Shown here piece after piece: positions 46,566 through 55,862 of a stretch of DNA of 64,000 nucleotides (positions are counted from its first letter, which is position 1; each line of letters starts with the position of its first letter). The DNA comes from Gimesia aquarii (GTDB lineage Bacteria; Planctomycetota; Planctomycetia; Planctomycetales; Planctomycetaceae). The notes beneath the pieces were generated by a model. The model worked only from the letters and a program-made list of their open reading frames with translations, did no database searches and was not told the DNA's origin. The translations under genes and the position numbers were made by a program. The stretch lies in contig NZ_CP037422.1 of the NCBI RefSeq assembly GCF_007748175.1, positions 6,216,334-6,280,333 on the forward strand, read 5' to 3'.

Positions 46566-47525
46566 TTAATATTCTCCCAATACGTTCCCATCAGCTTTGT
46601 CTCCCAGGTTCTGCCAGGTAGGCAAATGCATGTTCTCAGAAACGAATCGCACCGCTCCATCACATAATAAAATATGAGCGCCCCCTTCGTGTTTGCTGCC
46701 TGCATCCGAGTTTCCAAATTCCTGGTAGGATTTACAACCACCTGTTTCTGAAAGTGCATTGGGAGGGAATGTTGTCGTAAACCCCCACTCAATCGCATTG
46801 TCACCAAAAAACCAGGAACGACCTCTACCGGTTCTTGGTGTCCCCGAAGGATTATTACTACAAGCGGGAAGAGGGCTATTCACACCATTTCCATAATCGT
46901 AGTAAATCCCTCCCACCAGACATTCTGCTACGACCATTGTATTTGATGAACCATCGGTAATATCTCGAAGCTTTGTTCTACTATTCATATAGAGCACCGA
47001 AGTACCGTTATTTGCATGCGCCGATCCACCACCAAAAATTGCATTGATCGGATCTCGACCTAAACAGGCTCCATAATTACTGGGACCTTCTTGCAGATAA
47101 CCGGTTGCAGCCTGATTGCCTGGATCACTGGGGCAGCGATAGATGGGAAGTATTCTGGCTTTCACAGGAGAATTGACTGCGTTTCTTCCCGGGTCACCCA
47201 CATTAAAATCGATATCCTGATACAAGTTTCCCTGATCAATAAAGGGTAAGACATAAGCCATCCACAATACTTTTCCGGTGTTGTACCAGCGAACCCCATT
47301 GATATCGACGGGCGATCCGGATATTCCAACAGGAAAGCAGCTATGAGTTTCATTATAGTTGTGAAGTGCTAAGCCAATTTGCTTCAGATTATTTTTACAG
47401 GACGCCCGGCGAGCGGCCTCGCGTGCCTGTTGCACTGCAGGCAACAACAGGGCAATCAAAATCGCAATAATGGCGATCACAACCAGCAGCTCAATGAGAG
47501 TGAACCCACGCTTTTTGTTTATCAT
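46566..47525 (-). CDS. DUF1559 prepilin-like protein
   Basis: 319 residues from ATG at 47525 (AGGTAAAGATA before). MINKKRGFTLIELLVVIAII leads the prepilin-like helix; AREAARRASCKNNLKQIGLA and HEGGAHILLCDGAVRFVS complete the family marks. Third paralogue of the window. Confidence 0.95.
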   Translation of the reverse strand: MINKKRGFTLIELLVVIAIIAILIALLLPAVQQAREAARRASCKNNLKQIGLALHNYNETHSCFPVGISGSPVDINGVRWYNTGKVLWMAYVLPFIDQGNLYQDIDFNVGDPGRNAVNSPVKARILPIYRCPSDPGNQAATGYLQEGPSNYGACLGRDPINAIFGGGSAHANNGTSVLYMNSRTKLRDITDGSSNTMVVAECLVGGIYYDYGNGVNSPLPACSNNPSGTPRTGRGRSWFFGDNAIEWGFTTTFPPNALSETGGCKSYQEFGNSDAGSKHEGGAHILLCDGAVRFVSENMHLPTWQNLGDKADGNVLGEY

Positions 47526-48464
47526 TATCTTTACCTGTATTAAGTGAAACGGATTAAAGCAAGATCCCATCGTTAGTGCTGATAATTAAAAATGAGAATC
47601 TTTTTAGATGAACCAATGAATTCGGGGAGGGCTAAACAATTAAGGTTTCATAACTTAGGAAGGCCTTATTTTTCATCAAAAATGTGAGCGATCACTTTCC
47701 TTCTGACAAGCTTACTTAAAACTGCCTCGATTTCAATTCCATGTTGGGAATTTTCTCCGAATATTCATACTGGCTAAATAGAGATTTGAATTAGTGTGGC
47801 TAAATCAGCCTGTTATTCATGAACTCTATACTCGGCATGGACCAGAGAGGAGGATGGGAACATCCTAGGTAGCCACTGATTCATAGAATATAAAGAATAG
47901 GGAGCTCATTAATATAGTCATCAGGCCAACAGAATTTCGAAATGAAATCATCAGGAATTTCTGCTCTATCATCTCCCATCGATTGATAGTTTTGGAAAGG
48001 TATGAAAGTAATAGTGATTTTTGCGCACTTAATAAGACTCGTAACCACCCCGAGATTCTGGCTCGTCAGTTGAGGCAAAATAATACGCGCCGCGAAAATA
48101 CCGTAGGTGGCCTTCATAACAATACGAGATCTGCTGCGCATCGACAGCAATGCTTCTGACGATAGAACGCACACTAATGCTGTCAGCATGATCGTCGACA
48201 CCAAACAAAATTTTGTTTTTCGTATCTGAGTATGAGCGTCATATTAATGCATCCTCTGCCTGAGAGTGACTCCATCAGGAATACCCCTATGTAGTAAATA
48301 GAACAAAAACCTATATTCGTTTTCAACTTATAAGGTAGCCTTGAATTGTTTGCATAAATGATTCACTAGATTAACGACAATGTAATTTGTTTCGTCGTGA
48401 CGAGACAAGTTAGATCTACGGTCTTGTCTTGTAATTAAGTTAGGAACTGAAAGAAAGATTTTCC
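47526..48464. other. Long gene-poor region with possible gene remnant
   Basis: About 940 bases between the DUF1559 start (leftward) and the cytochrome start (rightward). Apart from the minus-strand remnant near 47881-48238 nothing is recognised. Confidence 0.5.
47881..48238 (-). pseudogene. Possible frameshifted gene remnant
   Basis: Two minus-strand frames carry protein-like pieces that do not join. Frame one (48029-48238, no good start) reads ILFGVDDHADSISVRSIV ... YEGHLRYFRGAYYFASTDEP and ends at TAA. Another frame, open from 48204 to 47881, ends with NYQSMGDDRAEIPDDF and FCWPDDYINELP. One frameshift near 48030 would link them. Family not recognised. Could be chance. Confidence 0.35.
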
Positions 48465-48929
48465 ATGAAAAAGAACATGCCTTACATTCTTGTTATTGCT
48501 GTCACTTGTCTTTCCGCTTTTGCACTAAGCAGTTATGCAGACAAAGAGAAGCCTAAAAACAAGGCTCAAAAAAACTCAGCGGTTAGCAAAAAAGACAAGT
48601 CAGAAAAGGAAAAAGATTTCTGGATGCAAGCTAAATTGAAAAAATCACAACGGATTTTGGCAGCGTTGACCGAAGGTGATTTTAAATCTGTTGAAAAAAA
48701 TGCTCGTGCCCTGCAGGGCTTCGGGATTCTGGAATCCTGGCTGCGTGACAGTCCAGAGACTTCGAAATCAGAATATAAAGCACAGCTCAACAAATTCGAA
48801 TTCGCCAACAAGGAATTGATTCGAATGGCCGAAGACAAAAATGCCGATGGATCAGCCACCGCTTTCGCAGCCTTAACAATCACCTGTGTGAAATGCCATA
48901 ATTTGATACGCGATACCGACGAAAAGTGA
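48465..48929 (+). CDS. Cytochrome c'-like (class II) protein
   Basis: 154 residues with signal peptide. After a lysine-rich linker, helices (LKKSQRILAALTEGDFKSVE, KAQLNKFEFANKELIRM) suit a four-helix bundle, with the haem site CVKCH near the C-terminus as in cytochrome c'. ILESWLRDS and similar phrases recur in planctomycete members. Periplasmic electron transfer or gas sensing is likely. Confidence 0.85.
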   Translation: MKKNMPYILVIAVTCLSAFALSSYADKEKPKNKAQKNSAVSKKDKSEKEKDFWMQAKLKKSQRILAALTEGDFKSVEKNARALQGFGILESWLRDSPETSKSEYKAQLNKFEFANKELIRMAEDKNADGSATAFAALTITCVKCHNLIRDTDEK

Positions 48930-49318
48930 ATTTTTTCACTGGTTATAACAAATTTTTGCTCTATAGGTGGTCAGCTTTTTGATGACCACTTTCAATAAAC
49001 CTTTGAATCAAAATACACAGTGGAATTCAGTCTCCATTATCCTAGACTTAATAGGGGCTCTTAGCCCGTGCAGTCAGTAGGGTAAAGAAGAAGTGAATGT
49101 ATCGTGTGTTGCTTCGATTTCACTAGGGTGGAAATGCAACTGTCTAGAAGAACGTCAGTCAAACTGCTGAGCAAGTGGCCAAAGAAAAAAAGTTGGAGAG
49201 TTTATTGATCACTACTTAGAAAAAAATTCCTAAGATCACCCAAGAGTAACAGAACAAGCAATCTGAATTGATGCTCTTTTATTAAACTGGACTTTTTGGA
49301 CAGAGCAGTTATTTTTGC
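48930..49318. other. Intergenic region between convergent genes
   Basis: A hairpin GTGGTCA/TGACCAC (48967-48989) before TTTC may weakly terminate the cytochrome gene. The remainder, including a poly-A/T dyad around 49219-49247, shows no gene. Confidence 0.5.
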
Positions 49319-51007
49319 TTACGGTCCTTGACTTTCCGTGTCAGTATGCACGACACGTAATGGTTGTGAGAATTGAATTCCCTGTTCTTCAAATGCTTGA
49401 AATATTTGCAGATTCACCTTCTGGCTAAACGCTAAAAAATCCCAGAATTCTGGTGGTGTATACCAGTAAATCACTTTGATATTGAAAGAATCATCGTTGA
49501 ACTCATCGAAATAAACGCGCGCTGGTAAATCCGGATTCATTCCTTCGTGATCCTTTAGGGTATTTCGGATGATCTCGATGCATTGTTCTACTTTTGTTCT
49601 GTGAGTATCTAATGGAATTTTGATATCTGCACTACGACGGATATAAGGCCGACGAGTGATGTTTTCGATGTCACAACGCGCGAGCTCATCATTCGGAATC
49701 GTTACCAGATTCCCTGTTAAGAGACGAACGCGCGTTGAGCGCAAACCGATGTCTTCTACGTTTCCATCATATTGATTGAACTGAATACGCTCCCCCACCC
49801 GAAACGGTTTGTCAGCCATTAACATAATGGTACCAAATAAAGTTTTCAGCGTATCCTGAGCAGCTAGTGCCACAGCAAATCCACCAATCCCAGCACTGGC
49901 TAATAATGTTGTCAACTTGATTCCCAGGTATTGCCCACCAACAAGAAATACTGCGACGGCTATCACCATGCTCATGAGTCTTGAAATAATTCGAATCAAT
50001 TGTGCGTTGAGACCTTGTGGATTAATTTTTGGCGAAGCGATGATCGTTTCCGCCACACGATTACTGGCAGCGAACACAACAAAAATGGAAGCCAGTAATG
50101 CAATCAGGAGAGAAGCAAAATCGACAATATATAAAGGCCATCCCCGTACGATGAGTTGATCTTTCACTACATATGTTACGATGAAAGGAGCAAACACAGC
50201 TAAAATCGGAAATATAATCGTCAAGCAGTAACAAACGATGTTCTTACCTTTCCAACGTTGAGTCAGTCTGAAATGAATACGGTAAATTAGTAGCATTACC
50301 AGACTCGCCACAATGATCGAAAGAAAAAGCGCAGGCCATTTCCAGACCGCCATACCAAATACCTGATCGCGAAACCCCTTGGGCAATCTTTCAATGATTG
50401 GTACCACCGCTGAATGACCGGGAGAAGAAAAATACCAACGGTAAAACCCGGGTGAAGTTTCAGGTCCTGAAGTTCGATAAGGGTACGCCTTCATATCCTG
50501 GTAATAGCGTACCGCTCGATCAACGGTCCCTTTTGAAAAGAGATACTCATGTTTTTGCGGCCCCTCTTCCATCCGTGCGATTGTGATTCGTGTTCCGGGA
50601 ATCCGCCAACTGGTCAATTTATCGCCTGCTGAGTCGACCTCTTCAATCCCTGGAATTTCATCAAACGGAGGCAACTCAACACGATCCATAATTTCCTTCA
50701 AACAAATCGCCACTTCTGCAGCTCGCATTTCTCTGGCAAACGCCGGTAAGTCGCTTTGATCGAGACAGTCAAGTATCCGTAAAATAATTGGGCGTAAAGC
50801 CTCAGAATCTCGATTGACAAATTTGGTGTCGCGAACATGTTTCGAAATCTGATTACTTGCGTCAATGAAGTCTTTAAGTGTACTCCGCGGACTGGAGGTA
50901 TCAGCCGGACGATAATTGAGATTTGGCTCAGCAAATCCAATACTCGGAAAAATTATTAAACTAAAGAAGACACTTACAAGACAGTCTGAAAAATGAAATC
51001 GACCCAC
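49319..51007 (-). CDS. MscS-family mechanosensitive channel
   Basis: 562 residues from GTG at 51007, five bases after AAGGAG; a TTG frame start at 51034 lacks a site. Signal peptide, then a ~215-residue periplasmic helical domain, several membrane helices and the MscS pore helix with LLASAGIGGFAVALAAQDTL. FRVGERIQFNQYDGNVEDIG is the upper beta domain. Releases ions during osmotic downshock. The large extracytoplasmic domain is an addition to E. coli MscS. Confidence 0.92.
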   Translation of the reverse strand: MGRFHFSDCLVSVFFSLIIFPSIGFAEPNLNYRPADTSSPRSTLKDFIDASNQISKHVRDTKFVNRDSEALRPIILRILDCLDQSDLPAFAREMRAAEVAICLKEIMDRVELPPFDEIPGIEEVDSAGDKLTSWRIPGTRITIARMEEGPQKHEYLFSKGTVDRAVRYYQDMKAYPYRTSGPETSPGFYRWYFSSPGHSAVVPIIERLPKGFRDQVFGMAVWKWPALFLSIIVASLVMLLIYRIHFRLTQRWKGKNIVCYCLTIIFPILAVFAPFIVTYVVKDQLIVRGWPLYIVDFASLLIALLASIFVVFAASNRVAETIIASPKINPQGLNAQLIRIISRLMSMVIAVAVFLVGGQYLGIKLTTLLASAGIGGFAVALAAQDTLKTLFGTIMLMADKPFRVGERIQFNQYDGNVEDIGLRSTRVRLLTGNLVTIPNDELARCDIENITRRPYIRRSADIKIPLDTHRTKVEQCIEIIRNTLKDHEGMNPDLPARVYFDEFNDDSFNIKVIYWYTPPEFWDFLAFSQKVNLQIFQAFEEQGIQFSQPLRVVHTDTESQGP

Positions 51008-51257
51008 AGCAACTCCTTGCAGTCGCGACGTCAACCAAAGTTGATATCGAGGAGAATGATAAGAAATGAAGATACTGCTATCTTAAACAACCCGTCGCAG
51101 GTCATCCAGAAATTTTTTGCATTCAAGGAGTTGAAGTCTATCGTTTAAATATATCAGGCTCTGCTAAACACACATTGAAACTTTGATGACTGTTCATATC
51201 TGAAATCAGAGAATGAGAAGTGGTTTCCCAAAGTGAATTTAAATAAGCAGAGTCCGT

Positions 51258-52280
51258 TCAGCGTCGTGCTTCCGAAGTACGTAAACAGCAATCAACTGGA
51301 CAGACATCGTGACTGGCTCCCCGGTCACCTAATGCAGGACGTTCCTCTGCACCATTAATTCGTTCTTCAATCAACTCACGGATCATCGTGATAAACCGGG
51401 GATGCACTCCCACAGTTTTGGCGCGAACTACATTAATACCCAATTTCTCTCCCACATCTTTGGCTTCCGTATCTAAATCGAATAGAACCTCCATATGATC
51501 GGAAACAAACCCGATAGGAACGATCACGATATCCTGCACCTCATTCTTTTCTCCCATCTGAGTGATGAAATCACAAACGTCAGGTCCCAGCCAGGGTTGC
51601 TGCGGAGGACCACTACGACTTTGATACACCAGATCCCATTGATAGGATCCCAGCCGCTCACTCACGAGTCGGGCAGACTCTTTCAACTGTGCCTCATATT
51701 GACATCCGGAAGCCATGGTGAGAGGAATACTGTGAGCAGTAAACAAAATATGTGCCTGATCGCGTCTCTCTTCAGGAACTTGAGTGAGCGCTTCCTGTGT
51801 TCGTTCAACCATCGCTTCGATGAAACCGGGATGATTGTAAAAGACTCTCATTTTTTGAACTTCAGGAGCCCCTTCCCCTACCTGCTCCTGAGCACGTTGA
51901 ATATCTTCCCGATATTGTCGACAACCAGAATAGGAACTGAAAGCTGAGGTAAAAAAAGCCAATGCGCGTTCAATTCCCGCTTGTTTCATCTGCTCCAGAG
52001 TATCAGACAGAAGTGGATCCCAGTTTCGGTTACCCCAATAGATTGGTAGATCAGGCCCATGTTGCTCAAGCTCTTGTTCCAATGCTTTGATTAATAAACG
52101 ATTCTGCTCGTTGATGGGACTGACACCCCCAAAGTGTTGATAGTGTTCAGCCACTTCCAACATCCGCTCCCGAGGCACATTTTTACCTCGCAACACATTC
52201 TCCAGAAAAGGGATTACATCATCGGGGCCTTCAGGACCACCAAACGAAACCACTAAAATTGCATCGTATGAATTTGTCAT
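51258..52280 (-). CDS. hemH: Ferrochelatase
   Basis: 340 residues. It inserts iron into protoporphyrin IX in the last step of haem synthesis. Motifs: AILVVSFGGPEGPDDVIPFL at the start, YQHFGGVSPIN, FTAHSIP with the catalytic His, YQSRSGPPQQPWLGPD, and IVIPIGFVSDHMEVLFDLD with the Glu. The C-terminus has Cys residues (VCPVDCCLR) that could hold a cluster, as in some bacterial members. Stand-alone. Confidence 0.95.
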   Translation of the reverse strand: MTNSYDAILVVSFGGPEGPDDVIPFLENVLRGKNVPRERMLEVAEHYQHFGGVSPINEQNRLLIKALEQELEQHGPDLPIYWGNRNWDPLLSDTLEQMKQAGIERALAFFTSAFSSYSGCRQYREDIQRAQEQVGEGAPEVQKMRVFYNHPGFIEAMVERTQEALTQVPEERRDQAHILFTAHSIPLTMASGCQYEAQLKESARLVSERLGSYQWDLVYQSRSGPPQQPWLGPDVCDFITQMGEKNEVQDIVIVPIGFVSDHMEVLFDLDTEAKDVGEKLGINVVRAKTVGVHPRFITMIRELIEERINGAEERPALGDRGASHDVCPVDCCLRTSEARR

Positions 52281-52686
52281 TTATAATTTTTTCCGGTTAA
52301 TCATTAAAAATGCTTGCTCAAGAGTCTCAAGTTCAAAAATAGTACGTTCTACAAGCTCTCATTGATTTTTTAGTCAGTCAACAGAAAATTACCACTCTAA
52401 ACACAAAATAATTACACAAAGTCGGATGTCTGTATATTCATTTTAAAACTGTCTGGCTGCTAGAAAGAACCGGAATAAATATTAGTATACCGTTCAGTCA
52501 AACAAGAATCGTGAACTGAGTCTCCAGAGGTTATCAGCATGAAACTAGCTGTAGTCAAAGCGAATCAATCGATCAGAATAGATTCCCCCTGTCCCTACTA
52601 AGGAGTATTGTCTAAAATGACTCTACCCGTTTGTAGTATTCACTGATTTCCAATACCTGACTCAATCTCATAGGAAATTTATTGTC
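52281..52686. other. Divergent intergenic region, nothing recognised
   Basis: AT-rich stretch between hemH (leftward) and msrA (rightward) with no gene or clear site. Confidence 0.5.
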
Positions 52687-53400
52687 ATGACATTGACACA
52701 ATTACCACTCTTAGTATTTATTGGTCTCTCTCTCACCACAATGCTGACTTTGTTGAGTGGTTGTGAAAAATCGCTCACACAAGAGGACCGTCCTGTCGCG
52801 ATTGCCGAGGAACAACCAGAATCAAATTCCACCCCTGTTGCTCAGGAAGTAGAAGACGGACTTGAAGTCGCCACGCTTGGGTCAGGCTGCTTCTGGTGCA
52901 CTGAAGCTGTATTTCGCGAATTGAAAGGGGTCAAATCTGCTATCTCCGGATATTCAGGCGGTAAGGTTCCCAACCCCACTTATAAAGCTGTGAGTGCGGG
53001 CACAACAGACCATGCCGAAGTCATTCAGATTACCTATGATCCCAAACAGATTTCATTCACAGATGTACTCAAAGTATTTTGGGAAACACATGACCCCACT
53101 ACCTTAAATCGACAAGGTGCTGATGTGGGTACGCAATACCGTTCTGCTGTCTTTTATCATAACGAACAGCAAAAAGAAGAAGCCACTGAGTATAAAAAAC
53201 AACTGGATGAATCAGGGAAATTTAAAAGTCCTATCGTGACAGAAATCACTGCCTTCAAAGAATTTTATCCTGCCGAGGACTATCACCAGGACTACTTTAA
53301 GCTCAATCCAAATCAACAGTATTGCCAATACGTCATCCGCCCAAAATTAGAAAAATTCCGCAGTAAATTCGCTGATAAGCTGAAAACAGAAGAGAAATAA
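52687..53400 (+). CDS. msrA: Peptide methionine sulfoxide reductase A, lipoprotein form
   Basis: 237 residues. N-terminal signal with lipobox LLSG-C, then a charged linker. GSGCFWCTEAVFRELKGV has the catalytic Cys of the GCFW motif. GYSGGKVPNPTY and DVGTQYRSAVF are further family marks, with EDYHQDYF and NQQYC near the end (resolving Cys). It repairs oxidised methionine in envelope proteins. Confidence 0.95.
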   Translation: MTLTQLPLLVFIGLSLTTMLTLLSGCEKSLTQEDRPVAIAEEQPESNSTPVAQEVEDGLEVATLGSGCFWCTEAVFRELKGVKSAISGYSGGKVPNPTYKAVSAGTTDHAEVIQITYDPKQISFTDVLKVFWETHDPTTLNRQGADVGTQYRSAVFYHNEQQKEEATEYKKQLDESGKFKSPIVTEITAFKEFYPAEDYHQDYFKLNPNQQYCQYVIRPKLEKFRSKFADKLKTEEK

Positions 53401-53723
53401 CAATAAGTTGATTACTATCCTCGAAATCACTGCCGACAGACAAGATTGAAAATCTATCAACTTGTTTATATTCCAGTCGTTTGATTATCTACTTCACTAT
53501 CTTGGTGTATTACTTAATCTGGTGTACTGTGAAAATTCGTCTTGAGTCTTATATCGATACCCACAGATTCATATTGACCAAAGCTTCACGTTCGCTAAGA
53601 TCCATCTACAAGCAGGGAGGTAAATCTATACATATTTAGCTAAGGTTTATTCACTATGTAAAAATATTGCTTTTTACTCAATTATCAATTTATTCAAGTT
53701 GTTGTTTTCAAGCAAGCGGGCCA
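53401..53723. other. Intergenic region, nothing recognised
   Basis: AT-rich. No gene, RNA or good terminator seen after msrA. Confidence 0.5.
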
Positions 53724-54071
53724 ATGTCTGAAAAACGCACTGATCACCACTGTAGATTCGATGATCCAGAGGACCCTAGGCACCACCGAATGATTTTCGA
53801 CGTTGCAAGTCCTACGCAACCGAAAACTATCGTTGACCTCTCTGATTCCGGGCGTGTCGCGATCTACCAAATTCAAAATACCGGTCATAAATCATTCTAC
53901 GTCAAATTCAAAGAGACGGGCCCTTTGTTGAAGCTAAAACCAGGGGCAGAACCGGTCAGTCTGAATATTGATTGGAAGCTTATGATCTATCCCATTTCAT
54001 TTAGTCACATGAAAGGGTGGTACAAGTATCTTGGTGATACTGAAATATCCGAACCACAAACAATCAAATAA
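53724..54071 (+). CDS. Hypothetical small protein
   Basis: 115 residues from ATG at 53724 (MSEKRTDHHCRFDD...); the frame extends upstream to 53667 but lacks a ribosome site. No signal. The core VAIYQIQNTGHKSFYVKFKE and LLKLKPGAEPVSLNIDWKL suggests a small beta sandwich. Family not recognised. A good terminator follows at 54146. Confidence 0.65.
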   Translation: MSEKRTDHHCRFDDPEDPRHHRMIFDVASPTQPKTIVDLSDSGRVAIYQIQNTGHKSFYVKFKETGPLLKLKPGAEPVSLNIDWKLMIYPISFSHMKGWYKYLGDTEISEPQTIK

Positions 54072-54145
54072 GATTTCCTAAGACGTTTCTTGCTTAAATT
54101 GAAACCATAGCGCGGTGTGGCTTCGGGCCGGTCACACCGTTGTTT

Positions 54146-54192
54146 GGGAACGTCAGCTGGAACATCACGCTACGGCTGACGTTCCCTTTTTT
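54146..54192 (+). terminator. Intrinsic terminator
   Basis: GGGAACGTCAGC and GCTGACGTTCCC form a perfect 12-bp stem with a 17-base loop, followed by TTTTTT. It ends the small gene at 53724-54071. A second dyad (CGGTGTG/CACACCG, 54113-54139) precedes it. Confidence 0.88.
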
Positions 54193-54323
54193 ATTAGCTA
54201 TCTTCCCTTCAGAAATTCTCAAGACTTCAATTGACCTAAAGATCACAGTCTGAGCACGTGCGAAAGTCGTTAAGTTAATGCATACACTATTGATACTCCT
54301 CTCAAAAAGAGAAGCGGCAAATT

Positions 54324-55784
54324 CTAGCTTAGAGCCTCAGGAGGATTTTCCAAGATCGGCGAAACGACTTTGGCAGGTCGGCCGTTGGTAATGATTTGCT
54401 CCTGGCCATTATAGTGATAGAGAAGTTCCTTAAAGTCGAGGCCGAAGAGACGCATAATGGTAGCCTGAAAATCATTGGGGGTCACCACATTTTCGACTGC
54501 GCGATGACCAAACTCATCTGTTTTACCAAATGCCATTCCCCTTTTAATACCACCTCCGGCAAGCCAGATGCTGAATCCTTGCCCATTATGGTCACGACCG
54601 GCTTTCTTCGGATCACCGTGGCTTTGGGTGACCGGAAGCCGCCCGATCTCTCCCCCCCAATGGACCAGGGTCGACTCGAGCATACCGCGTTGTTTTAAGT
54701 CTTTAACAAGCGCTGCGGAAGGCTTATCAGTTCGACCACAAATCGCAGGCAATCCTGTTGTAATATTGCTATGATTATCCCATGGTTGACCCGCCAGGAA
54801 TAGTTGGACAAACCGGACACCTCGTTCAACCAAACGACGGGCTATCAGACACCGTGTCCCGTACTCGCGTGTTTTGGGGTTGTCGAGACCGTACATGTCT
54901 TGCGTCGCCTTTGTTTCTTGCGAAAGGTCGAGTGCTTCACGGGCCGAAGTTTGCATCCGAGCAGCCAGTTCATAACTTGCAATTCGCGCTTCCAGATCCG
55001 ATTCATGGGGGTGAGTTTTAAAATGCTTACGATTTAAAGCCTGCAACAGTTCCAGATTTTGTGCTTGCAGAGAACCACGTAAATGTGGTGGTGCATCCAG
55101 ATTCAAAATACGAGGTTCTTTAGGACGCAAAACCGTTCCTTGAAATAGCGAAGGCATGAAACCGTTCGACCAGTTTGTCACACCATCAACGGGGAGCCCA
55201 CCAGGGTCTGTCAAAACCATATAGGCTGGTAGATCCTGAGACTCAGTGCCTAGCCCGTAAACTAACCACGAACCTAAATTGGGTCGGCCTAGTACTCCGG
55301 GAATTCCACCATGAAAGTAACGAATCGAAACCTCATGTCCATTCGCTCCGGTATGCATGGAACGAATCAGACAAACATCATCAACAATTTCTCCCAAATT
55401 TGGCAACAATTCAGACAGCTCAGTTCCACACTCACCATGTTTGCGAAATTTCCATGGACTACCTAGTAATTTTTTACTCGCCTGATTAACAAAACTATAT
55501 TGGATGTCTCCTTTGAAATCCGTTCCGCTAAACTTGGTCAGCTCCGGTTTGGGATCGGTCAGATCCATATGTGCAGGACCACCATGCTGAAATAATGAAA
55601 TCATGGCCTTGGCTTGTGGAACGAATTGAGCTTTTTTGGGAGTCAAATCGAAATGCGGCTGCTTAATGGAAACACTCTTAGGCTTCGCGAGTAGGTTGTC
55701 CTGTTTCAGTAACCAGGCCAGTGCCACAGTTCCAATGCCCATTGCGTTGTCTGCGAGAAATTGTCTTCGACTATAATGCATCAT
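54324..55784 (-). CDS. DUF1501 protein, partner of the DUF1549/1553 cytochrome
   Basis: 486 residues. SRRQFLADNAMGIGTVALAW is a Tat-type signal. MISLFQHGGPAHMDLTDPKP and LVHWGGEIGRLP are DUF1501 marks. It follows the DUF1549/1553 gene by 78 bases in the same direction, the standard planctomycete pair. Substrate unknown; probably periplasmic. Confidence 0.95.
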   Translation of the reverse strand: MMHYSRRQFLADNAMGIGTVALAWLLKQDNLLAKPKSVSIKQPHFDLTPKKAQFVPQAKAMISLFQHGGPAHMDLTDPKPELTKFSGTDFKGDIQYSFVNQASKKLLGSPWKFRKHGECGTELSELLPNLGEIVDDVCLIRSMHTGANGHEVSIRYFHGGIPGVLGRPNLGSWLVYGLGTESQDLPAYMVLTDPGGLPVDGVTNWSNGFMPSLFQGTVLRPKEPRILNLDAPPHLRGSLQAQNLELLQALNRKHFKTHPHESDLEARIASYELAARMQTSAREALDLSQETKATQDMYGLDNPKTREYGTRCLIARRLVERGVRFVQLFLAGQPWDNHSNITTGLPAICGRTDKPSAALVKDLKQRGMLESTLVHWGGEIGRLPVTQSHGDPKKAGRDHNGQGFSIWLAGGGIKRGMAFGKTDEFGHRAVENVVTPNDFQATIMRLFGLDFKELLYHYNGQEQIITNGRPAKVVSPILENPPEALS

Positions 55785-55862
55785 TGTAAATCATACCTGA
55801 TGTATAACTAAACTTGGAAACCGATCGGTGAGGGCTGCGTTCCGAAATGCTTTCATATCAAT

